A stretch of DNA of 64,000 nucleotides, from contig NZ_JAHSTX010000001.1 in NCBI RefSeq assembly GCF_019145375.1, forward strand, positions 528,501 to 592,500, in the 5' to 3' direction. Below, piece by piece: positions 56,812 to 64,000 of this stretch. The notes under the pieces were generated by a model that was not told the origin of the DNA, made no database searches, and worked only from the letters and a program-made list of their open reading frames with translations. How positions within the stretch are numbered: position 1 is the stretch's first letter; every line of letters begins with the position of its first letter. The position numbers and the translations under genes were made by a program. Source of the DNA: Pseudomonas triticicola (lineage in GTDB: Bacteria; Pseudomonadota; Gammaproteobacteria; Pseudomonadales; Pseudomonadaceae).

Positions 56812-56912
56812 AAGCAAACTGTACTGCTTGAAGTTTTCCCTAACTGTCCGTGGGTTTGCCGGGCCGTGTGGGATAGGGTCAACAGCTGAACGACCCTGGA
56901 TGGACTGCCTCG

Positions 56913-57527
56913 ATGAACCTCTCGCTTGATCTGCTGTTGGGCTTTGCCCTGTTTGCCCTTGTCACCTCGATCACACCGGGGCCGAACAACACCATGTTGC
57001 TGGCGTCCGGAGTGAATTTCGGTTTCAACCGCACCATTCCGCACATGCTCGGCATCAGCTGCGGCTTCTTCCTGTTGGTGGTAGCGGTGGGCTTCGGCCT
57101 TGGCGCGGTGTTTCAGGCCTATCCGATTCTGTATACGGTGCTGCGATATGTCGGCGCGGCGTATTTGTTGTATCTGGCGTGGAAGATCGCCCACTCCGGC
57201 CCGGTCGGCGACAGTGCCCACGGCGAGGCGAAACCGATCAGCTATCTGGGCGCCGCGGCGTTCCAGTGGGTCAATCCAAAGGCGTGGATCATGGCCATCG
57301 GCGCCATCAGCACGTACACGCCGATGCAGGGTTATTTCTATAACGTCGTGATCATCGCGGCGGTATTCGCCATCATCAATCTGCCCAGTGTCGGCCTGTG
57401 GGCGGCGTGCGGCACGCTGTTGCGCAATGTGCTTAAAGATCCGCGCTGGTTGCGAGTGTTCAATTGGGGCATGGCCGCGCTGTTGGTGATCTCGCTGTAT
57501 CCGTTACTTCTCGAAAGCTTTCACTGA
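56913..57527 (+). CDS. LysE/RhtB-family exporter
   Basis: 204 residues with five or six membrane spans. The LysE signature SITPGPNNTMLLASGVNFGFNRTIPHMLGI (about residues 19-48) is intact, followed by YVGAAYLLYLAWKI and AFQWVNPKAWIMAIGAI. It exports amino acids or related small molecules; the substrate is not predictable. Confidence 0.9.
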   Translation: MNLSLDLLLGFALFALVTSITPGPNNTMLLASGVNFGFNRTIPHMLGISCGFFLLVVAVGFGLGAVFQAYPILYTVLRYVGAAYLLYLAWKIAHSGPVGDSAHGEAKPISYLGAAAFQWVNPKAWIMAIGAISTYTPMQGYFYNVVIIAAVFAIINLPSVGLWAACGTLLRNVLKDPRWLRVFNWGMAALLVISLYPLLLESFH

Positions 57528-57653
57528 CGCATTGCTTCAATCGCCGGCCCGATGCCTGTTAAGCTCGGTTTCAGGAGCGTTCCTACGCACTTTTAAATGA
57601 AGCCCTACTTCTTTAACGGCATCCGATCAGGTATTGATGACGCTCTCGAACCC

Positions 57654-57678
57654 ATGCACAGCTCACGAGGCTGTGCAT
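57654..57678 (+). promoter_or_regulatory. Leader hairpin upstream of the cysteine desulfurase gene
   Basis: ATGCACAGC / GCTGTGCAT is a perfect 9-bp stem with a 7-nt loop TCACGAG, about 55 bases before the start codon. There is no T tract, so it is a leader structure or operator rather than a terminator. Confidence 0.4.
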
Positions 57679-57732
57679 CGTCGTTTGCAGACACGAGCCT
57701 CCTGATCCCGGAACACGCTCTGCGAGTCCTTT

Positions 57733-58899
57733 ATGAACACACGTCCGCTGTATTTCGATTACGCCGCCACCACCCCGGTGGACGAGCGGGTCATCCAGGT
57801 GATGATCGAATGTCTGGGTTTTCACGGTAACTTCGGTAACCCGGCGTCCAGCTCCCACGCCTTCGGCCAGCAGGCCCGGCAGACGGTCGAGCAGGCACGT
57901 CGGCAAGTTGCCGATCTGGTCGGCGCGCAGCCTGAGCAGATTGTCTGGACCTCCGGTGCCACCGAATCCAACAACCTCGCCCTCAAAGGCGTCGCCCAGG
58001 CCCGTGGCGTTTCCGGCGGGCACATCATTACCAGCCAGATTGAACACAAGGCGATCCTCGACACCGCCCGGCAATTACAGGATTCAGGCATTGCCGTGAC
58101 CTATCTGGTGCCGGACGCAGAAGGCCTGATCACGCCGCAAGCGGTCAGTGAAGCCATGCGTGACGACACCTTTCTGGTGTCGCTGATGCTGGTCAACAAT
58201 GAGTTGGGCACGGTCAACGATGTCGAGGCGATTGGCGAAGTGGTGCGCAGTCGGCAGGCGTTGTTTCATGTTGATGCGGCGCAAGGCGCGGGCAAAGTCG
58301 CGATCGACCTGAGCCGCTGGCCGGTGGATCTGATGTCGTTTTCCGCACACAAACTCTACGGCCCCAAGGGCATCGGTGCCTTGTATGTCGGCCCGCAGGC
58401 GCAGCAACGCTTGCAGGCACAGATCCACGGCGGCGGTCATGAAGGTGGCCTGCGCTCCGGAACCCTGGCGACTCATCAGATTGCCGGGATGGGCGCTGCT
58501 TTCGCTTTGGCCGCCGACGCATTCGATGAAGAGAAAAAATCCATCATCGCTTTGCGCGAACGCTTGCTCGAACAGCTTTTGAAGTTGCCCGGCGTGCGCC
58601 TCAATGGCAGTGCCTCGCAACGTATTCCGCACACCCTGAGCCTGACCTTCAGCGAGGGCGAGTTCAACAGCGCCGCATTGAGCCATTCGATCGCGTTTTC
58701 CGCGACGTCGGCGTGTAATTCCGCAAGTAATGCACCGTCCCACGTGCTGCTCGCGCTCGGACACGATGCGCGGCTGGCGGGGCGCACCATTCGCTTGAGC
58801 CTCGGGCGGTTTACCACCGTCGAGGATGTCGACAAGGCCGTTGACCTGATCACAACCGCCTGCGCCAGTGCCCCGGCATTCTGGGCGACAGGGCTCTAA
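57733..58899 (+). CDS. IscS/NifS-like cysteine desulfurase
   Basis: 388 residues, class V PLP enzyme. N-terminal YFDYAATTPVDERV, WTSGATESNNLALKG near residue 76, the PLP lysine K207 in SFSAHKLYGPKGIGALYV, and the active cysteine C328 in SACNSAS. Both positions are almost those of E. coli IscS. It releases sulfur from cysteine for Fe-S clusters or thiolation. It stands alone without iscU or iscR, so it is a second desulfurase rather than the main isc operon copy. Confidence 0.9.
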   Translation: MNTRPLYFDYAATTPVDERVIQVMIECLGFHGNFGNPASSSHAFGQQARQTVEQARRQVADLVGAQPEQIVWTSGATESNNLALKGVAQARGVSGGHIITSQIEHKAILDTARQLQDSGIAVTYLVPDAEGLITPQAVSEAMRDDTFLVSLMLVNNELGTVNDVEAIGEVVRSRQALFHVDAAQGAGKVAIDLSRWPVDLMSFSAHKLYGPKGIGALYVGPQAQQRLQAQIHGGGHEGGLRSGTLATHQIAGMGAAFALAADAFDEEKKSIIALRERLLEQLLKLPGVRLNGSASQRIPHTLSLTFSEGEFNSAALSHSIAFSATSACNSASNAPSHVLLALGHDARLAGRTIRLSLGRFTTVEDVDKAVDLITTACASAPAFWATGL

Positions 58900-58967
58900 A
58901 CAGCAGACGCTTTCCATGGCCGCGAAGGCTACGAACAATAACGATGACGCGATTAGCAGGAGACATG

Positions 58968-60776
58968 ATGAGTTCCTACACCTTGACCGAAGGATCGGTG
59001 CCTCAGCGCCTGGCGCATACCCGTGAACTGATGCGCCGCGAAGGCATCCATGCGCTGCTGGTGCCGTCCGCCGACCCGCATCTGTCGGAATACCTGCCGG
59101 GTTACTGGCAGGGCCGGCAATGGTTGTCGGGTTTCCACGGTTCGGTCGGTACGCTGATCGTCACTGCTGATTTCGCTGGCGTGTGGGCCGACAGTCGTTA
59201 CTGGGAACAGGCGACCAAGGAGCTCAACGGCAGCGGCATCGAACTGGTCAAACTGCAACCGGGGCAGCCGAGCCCGCTGGACTGGCTGGCCGAGCATACC
59301 CCCGAGGGCGGCGTGGTTGCGGTGGATGGTGCGGTAATGGCGGTGGCTTCGGCGCGCACACTGAGCAGCAGGCTCGAGGCACGCGGTGCTCGCCTGCGCA
59401 CCGATATCGACCTGTTGCAGGAAGTCTGGCGTGATCGCCCGAGCCTGCCGAACGCGCCGATCTATCAGCATCTGCCGCCACAAGCGACCGTCAGCCGTGG
59501 CGAGAAACTCGCGAAATTGCGCGAAACCTTGCAAGAGCGTGGCGCCGATTGGCATTTCATCGCCACCCTGGATGACATCGCCTGGCTGTTCAACCTGCGC
59601 GGTGGTGATGTTTCGTTCAATCCGGTGTTTGTTTCGTTCGCCTTGATCAATCAGCAACAGGCCACGCTGTTTGTGGCGCTGAGCAAGGTCGATGCCGATC
59701 TGCGCGCGGTACTGGAGCAGGATGGCGTGACGCTGCGTGACTACAGCGAAGTGGCCGATGCGTTGCGTGCTGTGCCGAGTGACGCGAGCCTGCTGGTCGA
59801 TCCGGCGCGAGTGACCACGGGGTTGCTGGATAACCTGGACAGTGGCGTGAAACTGGTCGAGGGTCTCAACCCGACTACGTTGGCCAAATCGCAGAAAAGC
59901 GAAACCGACGCTCAACACATCCGTAAAGCCATGGAGCAGGATGGCGCGGCGTTGTGCGAATTCTTTGCCTGGCTGGAGTCAGCGTGGGGACGCGAGCGCA
60001 TCACCGAACTGACCATCGACGAGAAACTTACCGCTGCCCGTGAGCGGCGTCCCGATTACGTTTCGCTGAGCTTCAACACGATTGCCGCGTTCAACGCCAA
60101 TGGCGCGATGCCGCACTATCACGCTACCGAAGAAGAGCATGCGGTGATCGAGGGTGATGGTCTGTTGCTCATCGACTCCGGTGGCCAGTACCTCGGCGGT
60201 ACCACAGACATCACGCGCATGGTCCCGGTGGGTACGCCGACTCAGGAGCAGAAACAGGATTGCACGCGCGTGTTGAAAGGCGTGATTGCGCTGTCGCGGG
60301 CACGATTTCCGAAAGGCATTCTGTCGCCGCTGCTCGACGCCATCGCTCGTGCGCCGATCTGGGCTGACAACGTCGACTACGGTCACGGCACCGGTCATGG
60401 CGTGGGCTATTTCCTCAACGTTCACGAAGGTCCGCAAGTGATCGCTTATCAAGCGGCACCGGCACCGCAGACGGCGATGCAGCCGGGGATGATTACCTCG
60501 ATCGAACCCGGCACTTATCGCCCGGGCCGCTGGGGCGTGCGCATCGAGAACCTGGCGATGAACCGCGAGGCCGGCAGCAGCGAATTCGGCGACTTCCTCA
60601 AGTTCGAAACCCTGACGCTGTGCCCGATCGATACCCGCTGCCTGATTGCCGACCTGCTGACTCAGGAAGAAAAGCAGTGGCTCAATGCTTATCACAGTGA
60701 AGTACGGGAGCGTCTGAGTCCGTTGCTGGATGGCGCGGCGCTGAGCTGGCTGAACGAGCGCACTGTGGCCATTTGA
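58968..60776 (+). CDS. Aminopeptidase P-family metallopeptidase (M24B)
   Basis: 602 residues from ATG 58968, chosen because AGGAG is five bases away. Two N-terminal creatinase-like domains (about 1-310, e.g. RELMRREGIHALLVPSADPHLSEYLPG), then the pita-bread catalytic domain with metal ligands LLLIDSGGQYLGGTTDITR (two Asp), DYGHGTGHGVGYFLNVHEGP (His) and MITSIEPGTYRPGRWGVRIEN (Glu). It cuts the residue before proline in peptides. The three-domain, long form resembles eukaryotic XPNPEP. It follows the desulfurase by 68 bases. Confidence 0.92.
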   Translation: MSSYTLTEGSVPQRLAHTRELMRREGIHALLVPSADPHLSEYLPGYWQGRQWLSGFHGSVGTLIVTADFAGVWADSRYWEQATKELNGSGIELVKLQPGQPSPLDWLAEHTPEGGVVAVDGAVMAVASARTLSSRLEARGARLRTDIDLLQEVWRDRPSLPNAPIYQHLPPQATVSRGEKLAKLRETLQERGADWHFIATLDDIAWLFNLRGGDVSFNPVFVSFALINQQQATLFVALSKVDADLRAVLEQDGVTLRDYSEVADALRAVPSDASLLVDPARVTTGLLDNLDSGVKLVEGLNPTTLAKSQKSETDAQHIRKAMEQDGAALCEFFAWLESAWGRERITELTIDEKLTAARERRPDYVSLSFNTIAAFNANGAMPHYHATEEEHAVIEGDGLLLIDSGGQYLGGTTDITRMVPVGTPTQEQKQDCTRVLKGVIALSRARFPKGILSPLLDAIARAPIWADNVDYGHGTGHGVGYFLNVHEGPQVIAYQAAPAPQTAMQPGMITSIEPGTYRPGRWGVRIENLAMNREAGSSEFGDFLKFETLTLCPIDTRCLIADLLTQEEKQWLNAYHSEVRERLSPLLDGAALSWLNERTVAI

Positions 60777-60782
60777 TCGATT

Positions 60783-60815
60783 AGCCCAAGGCACTGCTCG
60801 CGGTGCCTTGGGGCT
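60783..60815. terminator. Hairpin between convergent genes
   Basis: AGCCCAAGGCAC / GTGCCTTGGGGCT gives a stem of about 12 bp with a short loop between two convergent stops. It lacks a long T tract, so it is a probable but not certain terminator. Confidence 0.65.
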
Positions 60816-60820
60816 CGGCT

Positions 60821-61417
60821 TCAATCCTGGCGCAATGCCTCTTCTACGAAGTCGAGTCGATCCTGACCGAAGAACAACTGATCGCCAATGAACATGCTGG
60901 GGGCACCGAAAACGCCGCGCTTGATCGCGGCTTCGGTGTTTTCCTTGAGTGCGGCTTTTACTGATTCATCGTTGGTCAGCGCCATTATCTCTTGGGGGTC
61001 GAAGCCGTTTTCAGTCAGCACGGCGGCAACGGTTTGCGGATCGTTGAGGTTACGGCCTTCTACCCAAAGCGCCTTGAACAGGCAATCGACGAACTCGGCG
61101 AAACGCTGCGGCTGGCGCATCTGCATGCCAGTGACGGCACGCATCAATATCAGCGTGTTGATTGGAAAGTGCGGATTGAATCTGAGCTGGACGCCGTAGC
61201 GTTTGGCGAAGCGATCGAGGTCCTGAAACATGTAGCGGCCCTTGGCCGGAATCATTGCCGGCGAAGCGTTGCCGGTGGCTTTGAACACGCCACCCAACAG
61301 CATCGGGATGTAGATCAGTTCGCTCTGGGTATCGGCGCAGATTTTCGCTAGCTGGGTGTGCGCCAGATAGGTGGTGGGGCTGCCGAGGTCGAAATAGAAT
61401 TCCACGGTTTTCGTCAT
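60821..61417 (-). CDS. 2-hydroxychromene-2-carboxylate isomerase family (DsbA-like fold)
   Basis: 198 residues. Kappa-GST/HCCA isomerase motifs: VEFYFDLGSPTTYLAHTQL with the catalytic serine near residue 13, IPMLLGGVFKATGN, and RGVFGAPSMFIGDQLFFGQDRL with cis-proline near residue 172. It uses glutathione to isomerise aromatic-degradation products or acts on other thioesters. It is downstream of the SDR gene by 41 bases on the same strand, so both are probably controlled by the divergent TetR protein. Confidence 0.88.
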   Translation of the reverse strand: MTKTVEFYFDLGSPTTYLAHTQLAKICADTQSELIYIPMLLGGVFKATGNASPAMIPAKGRYMFQDLDRFAKRYGVQLRFNPHFPINTLILMRAVTGMQMRQPQRFAEFVDCLFKALWVEGRNLNDPQTVAAVLTENGFDPQEIMALTNDESVKAALKENTEAAIKRGVFGAPSMFIGDQLFFGQDRLDFVEEALRQD

Positions 61418-61458
61418 GATCAAATCGCTCTCTTATTGTTGTAATGAGGGGGGAGGGC

Positions 61459-62187
61459 TTACCAGCGTTCGTTCCATGGGCGCAGGTCCAGCTCGAAGGT
61501 CCAGGCATCCCGTGGCTGACTGTGCAGATACCAATAGTTTTCGGCGATGTGCTCTGGATCGAGAATGCCGTCCTGATCCTTGGTCGCGTATTTCTCGGGA
61601 AAGCTGTTGCGGATGAAGTCGGTATCGATCGCACCATCAACTACGACGTGGGCGACATGAATGTTCATCGGCCCCAACTCTCTCGCCATGCTTTGCGCCA
61701 GTGCGCGGATGCCGTGTTTGGCTCCGGCGAAAGCGGCAAATCCAGAAGCACCGCGCAGCCCGGCCGTGGCACCAGTGAACAGAATCGTGCCGCGCTGCCG
61801 AGTGACCATGCGCTTGGCCACTTCACGGGCATTGAGAAAACCGGAGAAGCAGGCCATCTCCCAGATCTTGAAATATTTGCGCGCGGTTTCTTCGAGAATG
61901 CTGCAGGGCACGTTGGCGCCGATGTTGAAGACAAAGGCCTCAATCGGGCCGACGCGGGTTTCGATGTCTTCGATCAAGGCGATGACGTCATCTTCCTTGC
62001 GCGCATCGCAGGCAAAACCATGGGCCTCACCGCCCTCAGCGATGATTTCGTCAACCAGAGGCTGCAATTTGTCGGCGCTGCGCCGGGTCACGCAGGCTAT
62101 AAACCCCTCACTGGCAAAGCGCTTGGCAATGGCCCCGCCGGTGGCATCGCCAGCACCTACGACCAACACGACCTTCTTGTTATTCAT
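61459..62187 (-). CDS. Atypical SDR oxidoreductase
   Basis: 242 residues. Glycine motif LVVGAGDATGGAIAKRF (about 8-24), the NIGAN loop near residue 88, and SDR active-site helix GASGFAAFAGAKHGIRALAQ. The catalytic tyrosine of YxxxK is phenylalanine (FAGAK), so the enzyme may be a non-classical reductase or a binding protein. Divergent from tetR, upstream of the HCCA isomerase gene. Confidence 0.82.
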   Translation of the reverse strand: MNNKKVVLVVGAGDATGGAIAKRFASEGFIACVTRRSADKLQPLVDEIIAEGGEAHGFACDARKEDDVIALIEDIETRVGPIEAFVFNIGANVPCSILEETARKYFKIWEMACFSGFLNAREVAKRMVTRQRGTILFTGATAGLRGASGFAAFAGAKHGIRALAQSMARELGPMNIHVAHVVVDGAIDTDFIRNSFPEKYATKDQDGILDPEHIAENYWYLHSQPRDAWTFELDLRPWNERW

Positions 62188-62204
62188 GGGTGAATCCCTT
62201 TGGG

Positions 62205-62232
62205 TTAACGATCGTTTAGTTAACGAACGTTA
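62205..62232. promoter_or_regulatory. Candidate TetR operator (tandem palindromes)
   Basis: Two palindromic copies AACGATCGTT (62207-62216) and AACGAACGTT (62222-62231), 15 bases apart, both extended by GTTA. They sit between the divergent SDR and tetR starts, the usual site for autoregulated TetR control. Confidence 0.65.
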
Positions 62233-62278
62233 TGCTAGGATTCGGGCAGCGTCAAGGCGATCTACTTCAGGAGATGAC

Positions 62279-62848
62279 ATGCGTTATTCGGCCGGACACA
62301 AATCGGAAACCCGCGAACGATTGCTGCAAAGCAGCGCGCTGTCGGCAAAGAAATCGGGGTTTTCCACGGTGGGCGTGGATGGCCTGATGAAAGCCATCGG
62401 TTTGAGTGGCGCCGCGTTCTACAGCCACTTTTCATCCAAGGATGCGTTGTTCGCTGCCATCGTCGAGCGAGAGTTGAGTGAAAGTCTTGAGCGCCTTGGT
62501 GGCCAGGGCGGTGCAGATCGGCAGCGGCTGGAGCGTTGTCTGAAGCAGTACCTGAGCATGGCCCATGTCGAGCAACCCGAGGCCGGTTGCGCGCTGCCGA
62601 CATTGGGCGCAGAGATTGCCCGTGCCGATGTACAGGTGCGTGAGCAGGCTGAAGATTGGATCTGCCGTCTTCAGCAGGGCTGGGCCGAGATACTGGAAAG
62701 CGAGAGTCTGGCCTGGTCGGTGCTGTCGCAATGCGTGGGTGCATTGGTGGTCGCGCGGATGCTTGCAACACCGGACGTGCAGCGTACGGTGTTGCGCTCG
62801 AGTCACGAGGAAATTACACGTCAGCTCGCTTTGCCACGAGCCGAGTAG
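62279..62848 (+). CDS. TetR-family transcriptional regulator
   Basis: 189 residues from ATG 62279, preceded by CAGGAG. TetR helix-turn-helix ALSAKKSGFSTVGVDGLMKAIGLSGAAFYSHFSSKDALFAAI (about 20-61), and a C-terminal domain ending ARMLATPDVQRTVLRSSHEEI. It is likely to repress the divergent SDR/HCCA-isomerase operon. Ligand unknown. A much longer frame upstream on this strand is antisense to the SDR and not real. Confidence 0.88.
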   Translation: MRYSAGHKSETRERLLQSSALSAKKSGFSTVGVDGLMKAIGLSGAAFYSHFSSKDALFAAIVERELSESLERLGGQGGADRQRLERCLKQYLSMAHVEQPEAGCALPTLGAEIARADVQVREQAEDWICRLQQGWAEILESESLAWSVLSQCVGALVVARMLATPDVQRTVLRSSHEEITRQLALPRAE

Positions 62849-63130
62849 TTATTTGCAGATGACGATCATGCTGCGGCTGGTATAACCGGCGGGGTTCAAG
62901 CCGAACGGATAATCGCCAGGTTCTTCGACGGCGTCCCCGGATTTGGCGATCACCTTGTAACCCTTGGGTGCGCAGGAATTGGCGGCGCTGGTGTAGCACT
63001 TGTCCCATGAGGATGAAAGTCCGGAACAGTTGATGTGCAGCCCCTTCTTGCCGCGTTTGACCTGGGTTTCCGAGGTCGCTGCGCAACTCGCGATCGCCAG
63101 CAGGGCGATCAATAGCAAAATTCGTTTCAT
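62849..63130 (-). CDS. Small secreted or lipoprotein, unknown function
   Basis: 93 residues from ATG 63130. Signal MKRILLLIALLAIASCAATSE with a likely lipobox (IASC, cysteine near residue 16). The mature part holds four more cysteines (INCSG, DKCYT, NSCAP, VICK), suggesting two disulfides. It abuts the end of tetR with no gap. Not recognised as a family. Confidence 0.7.
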   Translation of the reverse strand: MKRILLLIALLAIASCAATSETQVKRGKKGLHINCSGLSSSWDKCYTSAANSCAPKGYKVIAKSGDAVEEPGDYPFGLNPAGYTSRSMIVICK

Positions 63131-63299
63131 TACCATCCTTAATAGCGGCCACGAGTCTGGTGCTCGGGTCTGCCTGTATTCGCTCGCGTTTGCAGCGTTG
63201 TGCCGTCCTTTGCGAAAAAATCCATGCCTGGCGATGGGTTACGAAGCTAAACATGGCCTAAATGAGCGCCAATTACCAGACCCCGCTTTCTATTACGCT

Positions 63300-64000
63300 T
63301 CAGTCAGCAGCGACAGCAGGCTTTGCTCCGCTGCCCATGGTCATGGTTGCGCCCACTGACGCCAGAATAATGCACAGGATGGCCAGCCATTGTGACAATG
63401 ACAGGTATTCCTGGAGAAAAAGCAGACCTGATAGTGCTCCGAAGGCCGGTTCGATACTCATGAGCGTGCCGAAGGTGCGCGCGGGCATACGCGTCAGGGC
63501 GACCATCTCCAGGGTATAGGGCAGGGCGGTGGACAGAATGGCGACGCCGATAGCGATCGGAATCAGCGATGGTGTAAGCAGCGCAGCGCCGGCATGAACG
63601 ATTCCGATCGGCGCCACGAACAGCGCGGCGATCATCACGCCGAGGGCTGCCGTCGTCACCCCGTTGTCGGCGCCGGCCTTTTGCCCGAACAGAATGTACA
63701 GCGCCCAGCACACTCCGGCGCCCAGCGCATAACCCGCTCCGACCAGATCAATGCCGGCAGTGGTTGCCCCGGTAGGTATCAATAGAAGCAAGCCGGCCGC
63801 AGCAAGCGCAATCCATACAAAATCGATGGCTCGGCGAGAGGCATATATAGCTACAGCCAGAGGGCCGGTGAATTCCAGCGCAACGGCGATGCCCAGCGGC
63901 ACTGTGCGCAACGACATATAGAAGAGGAAGTTCATTCCACCCAATGCCATTCCGTAGACGATCACGGTACGTAGAGACTTGGCGGTCAGCTTTGCACGCC
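63300..64000 (-). CDS. EamA/RhtA-like inner-membrane transporter, 5' end cut by window
   Basis: The frame runs past the window end, with at least 233 codons inside. Visible spans include YGMALGGMNFLFYMSLRTVPLGIAVALEFTGPLAVAIYAS, FVWIALAAAGLLLLIP and the second EamA half GVCWALYILFGQKAG... to LFLQEYLSLSQWLAILCIILASVG. The pattern fits RhtA-type drug/metabolite exporters of threonine, homoserine or other small molecules. The N-terminal half is missing. Confidence 0.85.
   Translation of the reverse strand, partial: RAKLTAKSLRTVIVYGMALGGMNFLFYMSLRTVPLGIAVALEFTGPLAVAIYASRRAIDFVWIALAAAGLLLLIPTGATTAGIDLVGAGYALGAGVCWALYILFGQKAGADNGVTTAALGVMIAALFVAPIGIVHAGAALLTPSLIPIAIGVAILSTALPYTLEMVALTRMPARTFGTLMSIEPAFGALSGLLFLQEYLSLSQWLAILCIILASVGATMTMGSGAKPAVAAD

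Noticed and set aside
57597..57830. 77-codon frame before the cysteine desulfurase
   Set aside because: Overlaps the desulfurase start in another frame and has no ribosome site or recognisable features.
61661..62278. 206-codon upstream extension of the TetR gene
   Set aside because: Antisense to the SDR gene and with no TetR similarity before residue 207.

Overview
The window comes from a fluorescent Pseudomonas of the P. fluorescens group. It carries a four-module PvdL-type pyoverdine synthetase, a near-identical PvdS sigma factor, a fpvGHJKCDEF-type ferripyoverdine operon, and many inverted pairs of the REP element GTGGGAGCGAGCCTGCTCGC, which is typical of that group. Base composition is GC-rich with strong codon bias. 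No rRNA, tRNA, CRISPR array, integrase or transposase was seen.

Region 1 (1-12.4 kb) is housekeeping and signalling. It holds a KefB-like antiporter cut by the window start, a thioredoxin-fold protein, a small gene behind a perfect LexA box, an RluA-family pseudouridine synthase, a YgdR-type lipoprotein, the molybdenum-cofactor genes mobA and moaB-moeA, YegS lipid kinase, a NarL-type two-component pair, a degenerate Hpt-like protein, a CheV-like coupling protein, a MOSC protein and PpnP.

Region 2 (12.4-24.2 kb) is dominated by an acyclic-terpene (citronellol/geraniol) utilisation operon, atuABCDEF on the minus strand. It is divergent from the TetR-type atuR, with two mirror-image 17-bp copies of one operator sequence between them. 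A REP pair sits between atuE and atuF. A periplasmic binding protein and a siderophore-type acetylase (pvdYII candidate) follow.

Region 3 (23-55 kb) is the pyoverdine region. pvdYII, pvdS and the 13-kb pvdL lie together. pvdH, an MbtH-like gene and the convergent eight-gene fpvGHJKCDEF operon lie about 8 kb further on. Four promoter-like sequences of the form TAAAT-16 nt-CGT (the PvdS 'IS box'; three exact, one with a single mismatch) precede pvdYII, pvdL, pvdH and mbtH. A 14/15 match to the 7-1-7 Fur box precedes pvdS. This gives a clear hierarchy: iron to Fur to pvdS to pvd genes. Between the two pvd blocks lie an alpha/beta hydrolase, dsbD-tlpA-dsbG with a DsbRS-type two-component pair, a hemopexin-repeat gene of atypical composition and a GNAT gene.

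Region 4 (55-64 kb) contains a VOC protein, soxR divergent from a SoxR-box-controlled monooxygenase-like gene, a lipoprotein, a LysE exporter, an IscS-like cysteine desulfurase, an aminopeptidase P, an SDR/HCCA-isomerase pair divergent from its TetR regulator, a small secreted or lipoprotein gene and an EamA exporter cut by the window end.

Most interesting points: the IS-box set, two of which overlap the ends of upstream genes; a REP pair translated in frame inside the fpvD ATPase gene; the paired AtuR operators; the hemopexin-like protein; an 11-bp-phased direct repeat in front of dsbD; and the phospho-acceptor-less Hpt protein beside cheV.
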